The translations under genes and the position numbers were made by a program. The notes beneath the pieces are model-generated. The model did not search any database. It had not been told where the DNA came from and was given only the letters and a program-made list of their open reading frames with translations. 64,000 nt of DNA, from positions 372,001 to 436,000 of the forward strand of contig NZ_JACOEA010000001.1 of the NCBI RefSeq assembly GCF_014281125.1, written 5' to 3'. This DNA is from Lawsonibacter celer (lineage in GTDB: Bacteria > Bacillota > Clostridia > Oscillospirales > Oscillospiraceae). Each line of letters begins with the position of its first letter. Positions within the stretch are counted from its first letter, which is position 1. Below are positions 1 to 9,002 of this stretch, one piece after another.

Positions 1-270
1 AAACTGGCCGGCGTGGCCCGTACCAAGCAGGTGCTGTGCGTCACCCACTTGCCTCAGCTGGCCGCCATGGCGGATGTACATTTCTCAGTGGAAAAAGGGG
101 AGCGCAAGGGAAGAACCTTTACAGAGGTGGAGCGGCTCTCCCGGGAGCGGCGCAAGGAAGAGCTGGCCCGGCTGACCGGCGGAGCCAGCATCACCCAGGC
201 TCTTCTGGATGGAGCCGAAGAGCTGCTGGCGGGCGCAGAGCGGTATAAAAAGGAAATGGAACGATCCTGA
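1..270 (+). CDS. recN: DNA repair protein RecN, C-terminal end (partial)
   Basis: Only the last 89 residues are in the window; the reading frame is open at base 1. RecN is an SMC-like ATPase that gathers broken DNA ends for recombinational repair. The visible part carries the end of the second ATPase lobe, with the CVTHLPQLAA segment (D-loop/H-loop region of ABC-type ATPases) followed by the short RecN C-terminus. The identification rests on this segment alone, but it is very characteristic of RecN. Confidence 0.9.
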   Translation, partial: KLAGVARTKQVLCVTHLPQLAAMADVHFSVEKGERKGRTFTEVERLSRERRKEELARLTGGASITQALLDGAEELLAGAERYKKEMERS

Positions 271-291
271 CCCTGCGGAGGGAGAAGTGTG

Positions 292-675
292 ATGACGGGC
301 TTTTGGATATTTATGCTGCTGATGACGCTGCTCATCCCGCTGACCATGCTGGGCTTTGGGATCGTCTTCCGCAGGTGGGCGCCCCGGGAGATCAACGGGG
401 TTTTCGGTTATCGGACGCGCCGGTCCATGAAAAACCGGGAGACCTGGGCCTTTGCCCACGCCTGCTGCGGCAGGTGGTGGAGGAGGGCGGGGGCCCTGAT
501 GCTGCCGCTTACCCTTGGGGCGATGCTCTTCTGCCTCGGACGGGGCGTTTCCTTCATTGGCATCTACAGCATGGCGGTGCTGGCGGTCCAGACCGCGGTG
601 ATGATCGGCAGCATCTTTCCCGTAGAGGCCGCCCTCAGGCGGACCTTCGACGAAAACGGCAGGCGGAGATTTTGA
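292..675 (+). CDS. SdpI family membrane protein
   Basis: A 127-residue membrane protein with three or four hydrophobic segments and the SdpI-family signature after the first helix: an NGVFGYRTRRSMKN stretch followed by a W-x-x-A-x-x-xCG motif. SdpI proteins are best known as the immunity/sensor protein of the Bacillus Sdp toxin, but most family members, including short ones like this, have no assigned role. A GTG at 289 directly precedes the chosen ATG at 292. The GGAGGGAG at 277-284 sits at a better distance from the ATG. No toxin gene is visible nearby, so immunity should not be assumed. Confidence 0.75.
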   Translation: MTGFWIFMLLMTLLIPLTMLGFGIVFRRWAPREINGVFGYRTRRSMKNRETWAFAHACCGRWWRRAGALMLPLTLGAMLFCLGRGVSFIGIYSMAVLAVQTAVMIGSIFPVEAALRRTFDENGRRRF

Positions 676-685
676 GGAGGAGCCC

Positions 686-714
686 TTGACAAACCCGCAG
701 CCGGATATTATAAT
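686..714 (+). promoter_or_regulatory. Sigma-A promoter of the tyrosine T-box operon
   Basis: A consensus TTGACA (686-691) and a consensus TATAAT (709-714) are separated by exactly 17 bases. Transcription would start near 721, immediately upstream of the T-box stem I. This is one of the best promoter matches in the window. Confidence 0.9.
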
Positions 715-721
715 GCACCTC

Positions 722-992
722 GATATGACACTGCGATGAAAGGGAAGAGTAACCGGCCTGTGCCTGCACAGAGAGCCCCCGTTTGGGTGTAAGGGGGAGA
801 GAGCAAGCCGGCGAATACCCCCAGGAGCAGCCGCCCGAACCGCCGATGGCGCAGTAGGGCTGTGTCGGGCGCGCCCGTTACAGCGCCGGAGTGTGTCGGC
901 ACTCCCAAAGCCATGGGTCGTGAGAGCCATGGGAACCAGAGGTGGTACCGCGTATCAACGCCCTCTGTCCCTAGGGACAGAGGGCGTTTTTG
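722..992 (+). promoter_or_regulatory. T-box leader, tyrosine-specific
   Basis: The leader has the canonical T-box core GGTGGTACCGCG at 941-952, followed by a strong intrinsic terminator at 959-991. Stem I shows the GATGAAAGGGAAGAGTA-type 5' side near 735-751 and a later internal helix (CCGGC near 753 with GCCGG near 808). Directly after it comes GAATAC, with TAC (816-818) in the expected specifier position, which predicts sensing of uncharged tRNA-Tyr. This fits tyrS lying downstream. The specifier was read by eye, not from a computed fold. Confidence 0.9.
959..992 (+). terminator. T-box intrinsic terminator
   Basis: A GC-rich hairpin with 13-base arms (CGCCCTCTGTCCC and its complement) is followed by a run of T. 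It is the terminator alternative to the T-box antiterminator. Confidence 0.9.
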
Positions 993-1024
993 CAAGCAAT
1001 CTGCAGAGGGAAAGGAAGATTACC

Positions 1025-1438
1025 GTGACGAGAGAAGAGCGAAAAGAGGCGGCTGTGGGATACCATGCCCAAGGCTATAATTGCTGCCAGAGTGTGCTGC
1101 TCGCCTGCCGCGACCTAACTGGAATGGATGAGGGGATGGCGGTGGCTTTGGGATATGGCTTTGGAAGCGGTATGCACTGCGGCGAGGTATGCGGGGCGGC
1201 GACCGGCGGGTTGATGGCCATCGGCGCTTGCATGCCGGAGGGGAGCCTCCAGATCAACAAGCCCAGGGCCCGGGCAGCAGCCCAGGAGTTCGAGGGGCAA
1301 TTCCGGGAACAGTTTGGTACGCTGCTCTGCCGCGAGATCCTGCGCAGCAACGGAAAACGGATCTGTGATGCCTGTATTTCCAGCGGGGTGGACGGGGTTG
1401 AACAGATTGCAGAAAGAGTAAAACGAGGAGACGAGTAA
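1025..1438 (+). CDS. C_GCAxxG_C_C family redox protein
   Basis: A 137-residue member of the C_GCAxxG_C_C family (TIGR01909-like). The hallmark [11 protein letters not shown] is at residues 52-62, and further cysteines occur in an NCCQSV motif (20-21), CREIL and CDAC near the C-terminus. These proteins are thought to be redox or metal-binding proteins; no reaction is established. The GTG at 1025 was chosen because GAAAGGAAG precedes it and the homologous region begins there. It is the first gene after the tyrosine T-box and lies two bases upstream of tyrS, so both should respond to tRNA-Tyr charging. Confidence 0.85.
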   Translation: MTREERKEAAVGYHAQGYNCCQSVLLACRDLTGMDEGMAVALGYGFGSGMHCGEVCGAATGGLMAIGACMPEGSLQINKPRARAAAQEFEGQFREQFGTLLCREILRSNGKRICDACISSGVDGVEQIAERVKRGDE

Positions 1439-1440
1439 AG

Positions 1441-2667
1441 ATGACGGTTTACGAGGAATTAAAGGCCAGAGGGCTGATTGCCCAGGTTACCAATGAGGAA
1501 GAGATATCCAGGATGATTAATGAGGGCAAGGCGGTATTCTATATCGGCTTTGACCCCACGGCAGATTCCCTTCATGTGGGCCACTTCATGGCTCTGTGTC
1601 TGATGAAGCGCCTGCAGATGGCGGGCAACCGGCCGATTGCCTTGATCGGAGGCGGCACCGGCATGGTGGGGGATCCCTCCGGCCGCTCTGATATGCGCCA
1701 GATGATGACACCCGAGACCATTCAGCATAACTGTGACTGTTTTAAAAAGCAGATGGAGCGTTTTATCGAATTTGGGGACGGCAAGGCGATGATGCTCAAT
1801 AACGCGGACTGGCTCCTCAAGCTCAACTATGTGGAGTTGCTTCGTGAGGTGGGCGCCTGCTTTTCCGTGAATAACATGCTGCGGGCGGAGTGCTATAAGC
1901 AGCGCATGGAGAAGGGCCTGAGCTTCCTGGAGTTCAACTATATGATCATGCAGTCCTACGATTTTTACCACATGTTCCAGCACTACGGCTGCAACATGCA
2001 GTTTGGCGGAGATGATCAGTGGTCCAATATGCTGGGCGGCACCGAACTCATCCGCCGCAAGCTGGGCAAGGACGCCCATGCCATGACGATCACCCTGCTG
2101 CTCAATTCCGAAGGGAAAAAGATGGGCAAGACCCAATCGGGCGCCGTGTGGCTGGACCCCAACAAGACCTCGCCTTATGAGTTTTATCAGTACTGGCGCA
2201 ATGTGGGCGACGCTGACGTGCTGAAATGCCTGAGGATGCTCACCTTCCTGCCTCTGGAGCAGATCGACGAGATGGATCACTGGGAGGGGGCACAGCTGAA
2301 CACGGCTAAGGAGATTTTGGCTTTTGAACTGACCAAGCTGGTCCATGGAGAAAGGGAGGCGGTCAAGGCGCAGGAGGCCGCACGCGCCCTCTTTTCACAG
2401 GGCGGTGACCGCTCCAATATGCCTGCCACCGCCCTGGAGGCCTCCGATCTGACGGATGGCGCCATCGGAGTGCTGGATCTGATGCTGAAGTGCGGACTGG
2501 TGCCCTCGAAGAAGGAGGCCCGCCGTCTGATTGAGCAGGGCGGCGTGGAACTGAATGGAGAAAAGGTCACTGAAGTGAGCACGGCAATCGCTGCCGACGC
2601 GCTTTCAGGGGAAGGGATCATCATCAAAAAAGGGAAAAAGGTATTTCACCGGGCATACTTGGTATAA
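1441..2667 (+). CDS. tyrS: Tyrosyl-tRNA synthetase
   Basis: A full-length (408 aa) class I aminoacyl-tRNA synthetase that charges tRNA-Tyr. The HIGH-type motif reads HVGH at residues 45-48. The KMSKS-type loop reads KMGKT near residue 229. An S4 RNA-binding domain occupies roughly the last 65 residues. It follows the redox protein gene by two bases and is controlled by the tyrosine T-box, which makes the regulation self-consistent: low charged tRNA-Tyr raises TyrRS. Confidence 0.98.
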   Translation: MTVYEELKARGLIAQVTNEEEISRMINEGKAVFYIGFDPTADSLHVGHFMALCLMKRLQMAGNRPIALIGGGTGMVGDPSGRSDMRQMMTPETIQHNCDCFKKQMERFIEFGDGKAMMLNNADWLLKLNYVELLREVGACFSVNNMLRAECYKQRMEKGLSFLEFNYMIMQSYDFYHMFQHYGCNMQFGGDDQWSNMLGGTELIRRKLGKDAHAMTITLLLNSEGKKMGKTQSGAVWLDPNKTSPYEFYQYWRNVGDADVLKCLRMLTFLPLEQIDEMDHWEGAQLNTAKEILAFELTKLVHGEREAVKAQEAARALFSQGGDRSNMPATALEASDLTDGAIGVLDLMLKCGLVPSKKEARRLIEQGGVELNGEKVTEVSTAIAADALSGEGIIIKKGKKVFHRAYLV

Positions 2668-2673
2668 CGGAAG

Positions 2674-2706
2674 AGGGACGGCATCATTGGTATGTCGTCC
2701 CTTTTT
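2674..2706 (+). terminator. Intrinsic terminator after tyrS
   Basis: A ten-base stem starting GGGACGGCAT, with one G-T pair, closes a short loop and ends in CCCTTTTT. Confidence 0.85.
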
Positions 2707-2765
2707 GTACAAAAAGCTGTTGGAAATTCTTAATATAGTCTTAAAGGAATCGGTCAGAGTTTTCG

Positions 2766-2794
2766 TTGCGGAATGGACTGTGCTATGGTAAAAT
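2766..2794 (+). promoter_or_regulatory. Sigma-A promoter of the AI-2E family gene
   Basis: TTGCGG (2766-2771), a 17-base spacer, and TAAAAT (2789-2794). Confidence 0.7.
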
Positions 2795-2884
2795 GACTTT
2801 GGATAAAGGGTGAAGAGCGGAATCAGGGAAATGTGCTTCTGCGGGGTGCCATGAGCAGCTGCCGCACAGAGAGGAGACCTTTTG

Positions 2885-4078
2885 GTGGACAGTGACAAAG
2901 ACAAGAAACAGCAAAAGAAATGGTATATTCTAGATGGGCATTCCGTTTCGCTTCTCATTGTGCTGCTGGTTGCCATCGCGTTCTATGCAGCGCTTAACCA
3001 TATTGAGGAGATCCGAAGCGGGTTAAGCATCTTTATGGGTGTGCTCCAGCCGTTCGTCGTGGGATTTGCGATTGCCTATCTGCTCAACACTCCGGTCTGC
3101 TTTTTTGAGCGGAGGGTGTATAAAGATAACCGCTTTCGCCATGTGCTCTCTATTGTAACTGTATATGTGATCGCGCTGGGCGTTTTGGTGGTATTGCTGA
3201 ATCTGATTATTCCTCAGGTCATCCAGAGCGTCACCGATTTGGCCGTGAATATTGATTATTATCTGAAAGGGTTAAATGACTTGGTTCAGACGCTGACGAA
3301 GCGCTTTCAGCTGGAGGGCGAGGGAATCACAGATGTGATTGGTTCCTATCAGGATTTGATGAAGAGCATTACCGGCGCGGTTTCCAAAGCGCTGCCGGAG
3401 ATCTTTGATTCCGTGATCGCGGTGGGAAGCGGCCTGATTTCGGCCATTACAGCGGTGATTTCCTCCATTTATATGCTGGCCGGAAAGGACCGCCTGGTCA
3501 TGCAGCTCAAGAAAATTCTTTACGCCGTACTGCCGAAGCACCGCTCTGACCGGCTTCTGGAGATCTGCAGCCATGCAAACGGCATTTTTGTGGGTTTTAT
3601 CAATGGAAAGCTGCTGGACAGCGCGATTATCGGGGTGCTCTGTTTTGTGCTGTGCGTAGTCATTCGGATTCCATACGCGGTCCTGGTAGCTATTGTGGTC
3701 GGGGTCACAAATATCATTCCGTTTTTTGGGCCGATTGTTGGTGCCATCCCGTGTTTGATGATACTGGTAATTGTGGATCCCTGGGCCGCTTTGCGCTTTC
3801 TGGTTTTGGTCATTGCGTTGCAGCAATTTGACGGAAATATTCTGGGCCCCAAGATTTTGGGCGACAGCACCGGCCTGTCCGCGATTTGGGTGCTGGTGGC
3901 GATTGTAGTGGGCGGAGGCCTGTTTGGGTTCCCGGGAATGGTGCTGGGTGTGCCGACGTTCGCTGTGCTCTATGCCCTGATGCGGGAATGGGTCAATAAG
4001 CGTTTAAAGGCAAAGGGAATTGACGGGAACGGAAAACCAAGGAATCCGGACAATAAGACGGAGTCAGAGGAAGAGTAA
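2885..4078 (+). CDS. AI-2E family transporter
   Basis: A polytopic membrane protein of about 397 residues with the AI-2E/PerM/YdiK architecture. Paired N-terminal helices are followed by a soluble middle section and a C-terminal block of helices with the conserved NIIPFFGPIVGAIP and QQFDGNILGPKILG segments. The family includes autoinducer-2 exporters and sodium/proton antiporters, so the substrate cannot be named. The start is GTG 2885 (eight bases after AGGAG 2872-2876), with TTG 2882 also possible. The C-terminal tail is charged and cytoplasmic. It is transcribed alone between two terminators. Confidence 0.88.
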   Translation: MDSDKDKKQQKKWYILDGHSVSLLIVLLVAIAFYAALNHIEEIRSGLSIFMGVLQPFVVGFAIAYLLNTPVCFFERRVYKDNRFRHVLSIVTVYVIALGVLVVLLNLIIPQVIQSVTDLAVNIDYYLKGLNDLVQTLTKRFQLEGEGITDVIGSYQDLMKSITGAVSKALPEIFDSVIAVGSGLISAITAVISSIYMLAGKDRLVMQLKKILYAVLPKHRSDRLLEICSHANGIFVGFINGKLLDSAIIGVLCFVLCVVIRIPYAVLVAIVVGVTNIIPFFGPIVGAIPCLMILVIVDPWAALRFLVLVIALQQFDGNILGPKILGDSTGLSAIWVLVAIVVGGGLFGFPGMVLGVPTFAVLYALMREWVNKRLKAKGIDGNGKPRNPDNKTESEEE

Positions 4079-4080
4079 AA

Positions 4081-4114
4081 AGAGCTCTGCGGAAATTTCC
4101 GCAGAGCTCTTTTC
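4081..4114. terminator. Bidirectional terminator between the AI-2E gene and dapB
   Basis: A perfect 30-base palindrome (4081-4110) made of AGAGCTCTGCGGAAA and its complement, with A-rich 5' and T-rich 3' flanks. It serves both convergent genes. Confidence 0.9.
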
Positions 4115-4123
4115 TTTTCCGTT

Positions 4124-4888
4124 CTATTCACAATGGGCCACCAGATCAGACATGGAGTAGAGGCCGGGGGACTGTACGCCTGACAAGAAGCGGGCGGCCT
4201 TTACAGCGCCGGAGGCAAAGACTTCTCGGCTCATGGCAGAGTGGTGCAGTTCAATGACCTCGTCCCGCCCTGCAAAAATGACCTCGTGGTCGCCCACAAT
4301 ATTGCCGCCGCGGACTGCGGAGATACCGATGTCGTGCGGATCGCGGGGCCGGCGGACACTCTGGCGGTCATAGACGTAATTGGGCTGATAAGGGAGAGCG
4401 GAGGCCGCCGCATCGGCAATCATCAGAGCAGTACCACTGGGGGCGTCGACCTTTCGGTTATGATGGCGCTCTACAATCTCAATATCGTAATCCGCCCCCA
4501 GTACCGTGCAGGCCCGGCGCACCAAATCCAGTAGGACGTTGACGCCAAGGGACATATTTGCAGATCGGAAAATGGGAATATCTCTGGCTGCTGTATCAAC
4601 TGCGGCGAGCTGCTGATCGGTATATCCTGTGGTGCAGAGCACTAGAGGCACCCGGCGCTCCAGGCCAAAGGCAAGCAGCGCGTCCAGGGCGGCAGGACTA
4701 GAGAAATCGATCAGCACGTCGGCATCCTGCCGGAAAGCGCTGGGGGAGGAGAAGACGGGAAACGTGTGCTCGCCAGCGCCCAGAACGTCAAATCCGGCGA
4801 TAATCTCAAAATCCGGTTCGGCAGAACAGATGGATTCCACCACCCGTCCCATCCGGCCATTGCAGCCGGAGAGGATCAGCCTGACCAT
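4124..4888 (-). CDS. dapB: 4-hydroxy-tetrahydrodipicolinate reductase
   Basis: A 254-residue DapB, the NAD(P)H-dependent second committed step of the diaminopimelate/lysine branch. The N-terminus has the Rossmann GCNGRMGR motif. The catalytic/substrate segment HHNRKVDAPSGTA lies near the middle. An upstream GTG (4987) in frame would add 33 residues inside dapA that no DapB has, so the ATG at 4888, preceded by AAAGGATG, is preferred. It is the last gene of the asd-dapA-dapB operon and is expected to fall under the lysine riboswitch. Confidence 0.97.
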   Translation of the reverse strand: MVRLILSGCNGRMGRVVESICSAEPDFEIIAGFDVLGAGEHTFPVFSSPSAFRQDADVLIDFSSPAALDALLAFGLERRVPLVLCTTGYTDQQLAAVDTAARDIPIFRSANMSLGVNVLLDLVRRACTVLGADYDIEIVERHHNRKVDAPSGTALMIADAAASALPYQPNYVYDRQSVRRPRDPHDIGISAVRGGNIVGDHEVIFAGRDEVIELHHSAMSREVFASGAVKAARFLSGVQSPGLYSMSDLVAHCE

Positions 4889-4917
4889 ATTCCAACATCC
4901 TTTCTGATTCCAGGTGA

Positions 4918-5808
4918 TCAGTCCAGCAGGCCGATTGCCTTCATGGACTTGCGCAGAGTTTCCAGAGGAGCGGGGGACATGTCGCACAGGGGCAGACGCA
5001 GCGAGCCGACCTGGTAGCCGGCCAGATTCATGGCGGCCTTGATGGGGATGGGGTTGACCTCCAGGAACAGCGCGTCAATAAAATCCATGTACTTCAGCTG
5101 CAGGGCGGAGGCCTCATGGAATCTGCCCTCCAGGCACAGATGGCTCATTTGGACCATCGCCTCCGGGGCAATATTCGCAGCCACTGAGATGACGCCCTTA
5201 GCGCCCAAACTCATCATAGGCACGACCTGGTCGTCGTTGCCGGACCAGATGTAAAAATCCTCCCCGCAGATGGCGCGGGTATGGGCCAGGAGGGAGAAGT
5301 TGCCGCTGGCCTCCTTGACACCGTTGATCATGGGATGCTGAGAGAGGACACGGTAGGTTTCGGAGGTGAAGGAGACGCCGGTGCGGGAAGGGACGTTATA
5401 CATAATAATGGGGATCTCCGAGCGGTCTGCAATATGCTCATAGTGCTTAATCAGACCGGTCTGAGAGGCCTTATTGTAGTACGGCGTCACGTGAAGCGCG
5501 GCATCGGCGCCGGAATCCTGCGCATGCTGGTTCAGGTAGACGGCGGCGGAGGTGTCGTTGCTGCCGGCGCCGGCAATCACCTTTACCCGGTGATTGACTC
5601 TCTTGACACAGAATTCCACAACCGCGATATGCTCCCGAATGGAAAGCGTCGCAGATTCTCCGGTAGTGCCGCAGACACAGATCGCGTCGAGACCGCGCTC
5701 AATATGTTCATCAATCAGGCGGCCGAATACGTCGTAGTTGACGGCCCCGTGCTCGTCAAAGGGCGTGATAATGGCGGAACAGGTTCCGGTAAAGACAGGC
5801 TCTTTCAT
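4918..5808 (-). CDS. dapA: 4-hydroxy-tetrahydrodipicolinate synthase
   Basis: A 296-residue DHDPS, condensing pyruvate with aspartate semialdehyde. The family motifs are complete: GTTGES at 47-52, the catalytic tyrosine Y137 in YNVPSRTG, and the Schiff-base lysine K165 in GVKEASG. The Shine-Dalgarno AGGAGG lies inside the last two arginine codons of asd, so translation of the two genes is probably coupled. It is the middle gene of the lysine operon. Confidence 0.98.
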   Translation of the reverse strand: MKEPVFTGTCSAIITPFDEHGAVNYDVFGRLIDEHIERGLDAICVCGTTGESATLSIREHIAVVEFCVKRVNHRVKVIAGAGSNDTSAAVYLNQHAQDSGADAALHVTPYYNKASQTGLIKHYEHIADRSEIPIIMYNVPSRTGVSFTSETYRVLSQHPMINGVKEASGNFSLLAHTRAICGEDFYIWSGNDDQVVPMMSLGAKGVISVAANIAPEAMVQMSHLCLEGRFHEASALQLKYMDFIDALFLEVNPIPIKAAMNLAGYQVGSLRLPLCDMSPAPLETLRKSMKAIGLLD

Positions 5809-5817
5809 AAGATTGGA

Positions 5818-6903
5818 TTACCTCCTTGTAATATAGCCCTCGGCACACAGCAGCTCGGCCAAAAGGACTGCGCCGCCCGCCGCACCGCGTAGGGTGTTGT
5901 GGGAAAGACAGACGAATTTATAATCGTATTGGACGTCCGGCCGCAGACGGCCGATGGAAACGGCCATGCCGCCCTCCAGCTCCCGGTCTAGACGGGTCTG
6001 GGGCCGGTCCTCCTGCTCAAAATAATGAAGGAACTGCTTTGGGGCGGAGGGCAGATTCAACTCCTGCGCCCGGCCTTTATATTCCGCCCAGCGGGCTTTT
6101 ATTTCCTCCACAGGAGGCTTTCGCGTAAAGCCGGCGAAAACGGCGGCCATATGGCCATTGGTCACGGGGACCCGAAGACATTGTGCGGTGATCGAGGGAG
6201 CGCAGGCGTTTACGATCACGCCGTTTTCCACATGGCCCCACAATTTCAGGGGCTCCTGCTCGCTTTTTTCCTCTTCGCCGCCGATATACGGGATCATATT
6301 GTCCACCATTTCCGGCCAGGTATCAAAGGTTTTTCCGGCGCCGGAGATGGCCTGGTAAGTACACACCAAAATCCGCTCCAGCCCAAAGTCACGCAGCGGA
6401 TGGAGGGCCGGGACATAGCTCTGCAGAGAGCAGTTGGACTTGACGGCAATAAAGCCGCGCTGAATGCCAAGCCGTTTTCGCTGAGCCTCAATCACATGCA
6501 GATGCTCAGGATTGATCTCGGGTACGATCATAGGCACATCCGGGGTCCAGCGATGAGCTGAGTTATTGGAGATGACCGGACATTCGTGGCGGGCATATGC
6601 CTCCTCCAATGCCTGAATCTCCTCCTTTTTCATATCTACAGCGGAGAAAATGAAATCCACCTGCTGGGCGATCCGTGCCACATCGGTATCTGCGTTTAAC
6701 ACCCTCATATTTTTTACCTGCTCCGGAAGAGGCGTGTCCAGTGCCCAGTGAGCGCGCACAGCCTCCTCATAAGTCTTGCCGGCGGAGCGGCAGCTGGCGG
6801 CAATAACGGTCAGATCAAACCAGGGGTGCTGCGTCAGCAGCGTAATAAAGCGCTGGCCCACCATGCCGGTACCGCCAATTACCCCGACTCGATACTTTTC
6901 CAT
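5818..6903 (-). CDS. asd: Aspartate-semialdehyde dehydrogenase
   Basis: A 361-residue ASADH making aspartate semialdehyde from aspartyl phosphate. The N-terminal nucleotide-binding motif is GGTGMVG (10-16). The catalytic cysteine is C158 in the KSNCSLQ segment. A conserved histidine occurs in TNGHMAAVF near residue 250. The length and the motif context match the longer archaeal/fungal-type ASADH subfamily rather than the E. coli type. It is the first gene after the lysine riboswitch. Confidence 0.95.
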   Translation of the reverse strand: MEKYRVGVIGGTGMVGQRFITLLTQHPWFDLTVIAASCRSAGKTYEEAVRAHWALDTPLPEQVKNMRVLNADTDVARIAQQVDFIFSAVDMKKEEIQALEEAYARHECPVISNNSAHRWTPDVPMIVPEINPEHLHVIEAQRKRLGIQRGFIAVKSNCSLQSYVPALHPLRDFGLERILVCTYQAISGAGKTFDTWPEMVDNMIPYIGGEEEKSEQEPLKLWGHVENGVIVNACAPSITAQCLRVPVTNGHMAAVFAGFTRKPPVEEIKARWAEYKGRAQELNLPSAPKQFLHYFEQEDRPQTRLDRELEGGMAVSIGRLRPDVQYDYKFVCLSHNTLRGAAGGAVLLAELLCAEGYITRR

Positions 6904-6982
6904 GACACAGTCCCTCCCACGTTCGTTAAACTATCCTATTCCTGCGCCCGGCGGTTGGGGACGGTCCAGCGTAAGAAATGGG

Positions 6983-7018
6983 AAAAAAGAAATCAGCAGT
7001 TTACAGAACTGCTGATTT
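6983..7018 (-). terminator. Lysine riboswitch expression-platform terminator
   Basis: On the minus strand, AAATCAGCAGTT pairs with AACTGCTGATTT around a four-base loop, followed by a CTTTTTT run. It lies between the lysine aptamer and asd, as expected of a transcription-attenuating L-box. Confidence 0.9.
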
Positions 7019-7074
7019 TGTACTATAATGACAAAGACCACTGGTCTCCGACACCATCTTCCAAAAGCAGACAG

Positions 7075-7240
7075 CGCTCCACCGCCTCAGCGCAGTGACA
7101 GACGTACGGCTCTTAACCGGACGCCCAGATCAAAATCTTCCGGGGAGACCCTGACCTTCGGCGGTGGACCCTTTCACGTCGGCTCATGGAACTCCGGAGT
7201 TCTCACCGCGCTACTTTTGAACGACCGCAACCTCTATCAT
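7075..7240 (-). promoter_or_regulatory. Lysine riboswitch (L-box)
   Basis: Read on the minus strand, the region shows the L-box landmarks in order: AGAGGTTGCGG, an AGTAGCGCGGTGAG segment, GTGAAAGGG, CCACCGCCGAAGG, TCTGGGCGTCCGGTTAA, then CTGTCACTGCGC and GGTGGAGCGCTGTC. These match the conserved five-way-junction core of the lysine aptamer. The position directly upstream of asd-dapA-dapB and the terminator that follows make lysine-dependent premature termination the natural reading. Secondary structure was not computed. Confidence 0.92.
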
Positions 7241-7273
7241 GCATTTATCAATTGTAAATTTACGATTTTTGCC

Positions 7274-7302
7274 ATTGTACCACGCTGAAACAGTGGTGTC
7301 AA
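7274..7302 (-). promoter_or_regulatory. Sigma-A promoter of the lysine operon
   Basis: On the minus strand, consensus TTGACA (7297-7302), a 17-base spacer and TACAAT (7274-7279). Transcription would start about 30 bases before the aptamer. Confidence 0.9.
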
Positions 7303-7328
7303 CTGATTAGGGATGTGAGAAGCAACAA

Positions 7329-9002
7329 ATGAAATGCAGGAAAATATTCAAATTTATGCAAATTGTGCTATTGTGCTCAGTTTTGGCGGCGATTTTCCCC
7401 AGCCAGAGCGCTTCCGCAGCGGTTGCCGTGGATCCAACCATCCGCGTCGGGCTGTTTTATGGGACGGATGCACTGCCCGGGGCAAATCTGCTCAACAGCG
7501 TAGGAAGCGGCTACCGCCTGGGGTATTTTGATCATGAGCGCAATTTTGTCCAGCTGGGGGAGACAGCCCAGACTGCCATCTCGGTCGTCAAGACACAGAA
7601 TGTGTATTACGGAAAGGTGGGGAGCTGGAGCGGATATTACGACTCCATCACGTCAGATATCCTGGTGGGGTGTTATCATCTGCAGCTGCCGGGCGGCTAC
7701 AGCGATTTTTCCGCTGCAAAAGCTGCGGCCGCCTCCTATACCGGCGGCTTTGCCGCCTGGATTGACGGAAGCTACTTTGTGCGGGTCGGCTCCTACAGCA
7801 CTGGCGATTCCGCCAGAGCGGCCCAGATGGAACTGGGACTGGCGGATGCCTCTGTTGTGGGGACCTCCAGCGCCGGCGTGTCTGTGGTAGCGACCGGGAC
7901 CAGCACCATCCTGTTTCAATTTGACAGCACACAGGGCCTGGCGCTTGGCATTCTGCCCGGCTTGGATAATTCGGTCCAGACTAAGACGATTTTCCGGGGA
8001 AATACTTATTTTGGTGGATTTCAGTATCAGCGTGTAAACGGCGGGAACCTTACGGTGAGCAACGTACTCTCCCTGGAGGATTATGTACAGGGGGTCGTCA
8101 TCAAGGAAATGAGCGCCTCCTGGCCTGTGGAGGCACTGAAGGCTCAGGCTGTATGCGCCCGAACCTATGCCTACCGCAATCTCTCCGCCGGCAAGCATTC
8201 CAGCCAGGGATTTGACATCTGCAACACGGTACATTGCCAGGCCTATGCGGGCATTGCCGGAATGAGCGAGACCAGCCGCCGCGCAGTGGATGAGACCTAT
8301 GGAATGTATGCCTGGAGCGGCGGCAGTCTGGCGGAAACCACTTATTTTTCCAGTGACGGAGGCGCTACGGAGAGTGCGGTGAATGTCTGGGGGAGCAGCG
8401 TGTCCCATTTGATCGGGAAGGAAGATCCCTATGAAGCCGCAGTAGCAAACAAGATCTCCAATTACAACTGGACGGTCACCTATACCAGCCAGGAGCTGAC
8501 GCAGTTGCTCAACCAAAAAGGGTACACCAATTCCGGAATTGTAGACTTCCGTGTGAGCAAGACGACTCCGACCGGAAATGTGCTGGAGATTACCTTTACG
8601 GACTCCAGCGGAAAAAGCTATACAAAGACAAAGGAGAGCTGCCGCACCCTCCTGGGTCTGCGGTCACAGCGCTATACGGTCAGCGGCGGCGGGAGCTCAG
8701 ATGGATTCTATGTGAGCGGAGGAGGCGCGCTCTTTTCCCTGGATGGCGCTTATGCCGTCAGCGGGGACGGCAGCGTAGCACAGCTGCCCTCGGGCAACAC
8801 AGCCTATGCGATTACAAGCAGCGGCACACAGGCCCTTTCCGCCTCCACTTCAGCCAGCGGTACATTTACAATTACCGGCTCCGGGTGGGGCCACAATGTG
8901 GGAATGAGCCAGTGGGGCGCCTATGCCATGGCGCAGTCCGGTTATACCTATGACCAGATTCTAAAATTTTATTACACGGGAATTGATGTGAGACAGCCAT
9001 GA
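7329..9002 (+). CDS. SpoIID/LytB domain protein, secreted
   Basis: A 557-residue exported protein with a basic N-terminus, a hydrophobic signal segment and an alanine-rich cleavage region ending around residue 30. Residues 110-180 resemble a SPOR-like ligand-binding repeat (FVRVGSY). The SpoIID/LytB domain follows from about 240: the LEDYVQGVV...[22 protein letters not shown] core, a CNTVHCQAY segment, and a C-terminal [17 protein letters not shown]. SpoIID is a peptidoglycan lytic transglycosylase needed for engulfment. At 557 aa this is longer than Bacillus SpoIID, so it may be a paralogue. Its end overlaps queA by four bases. Confidence 0.88.
   Translation: MKCRKIFKFMQIVLLCSVLAAIFPSQSASAAVAVDPTIRVGLFYGTDALPGANLLNSVGSGYRLGYFDHERNFVQLGETAQTAISVVKTQNVYYGKVGSWSGYYDSITSDILVGCYHLQLPGGYSDFSAAKAAAASYTGGFAAWIDGSYFVRVGSYSTGDSARAAQMELGLADASVVGTSSAGVSVVATGTSTILFQFDSTQGLALGILPGLDNSVQTKTIFRGNTYFGGFQYQRVNGGNLTVSNVLSLEDYVQGVVIKEMSASWPVEALKAQAVCARTYAYRNLSAGKHSSQGFDICNTVHCQAYAGIAGMSETSRRAVDETYGMYAWSGGSLAETTYFSSDGGATESAVNVWGSSVSHLIGKEDPYEAAVANKISNYNWTVTYTSQELTQLLNQKGYTNSGIVDFRVSKTTPTGNVLEITFTDSSGKSYTKTKESCRTLLGLRSQRYTVSGGGSSDGFYVSGGGALFSLDGAYAVSGDGSVAQLPSGNTAYAITSSGTQALSASTSASGTFTITGSGWGHNVGMSQWGAYAMAQSGYTYDQILKFYYTGIDVRQP

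Noticed and set aside
289..675. SdpI-like gene as immunity against a neighbouring toxin.
   Set aside because: No SdpC-like toxin or processing genes are nearby; short SdpI proteins are widespread with no known toxin.
85..930. Minus-strand 281-codon frame across recN, the SdpI-like gene and the T-box.
   Set aside because: It crosses a structured leader RNA and a consensus promoter on the plus strand and has low-complexity Pro/Gly/His composition.
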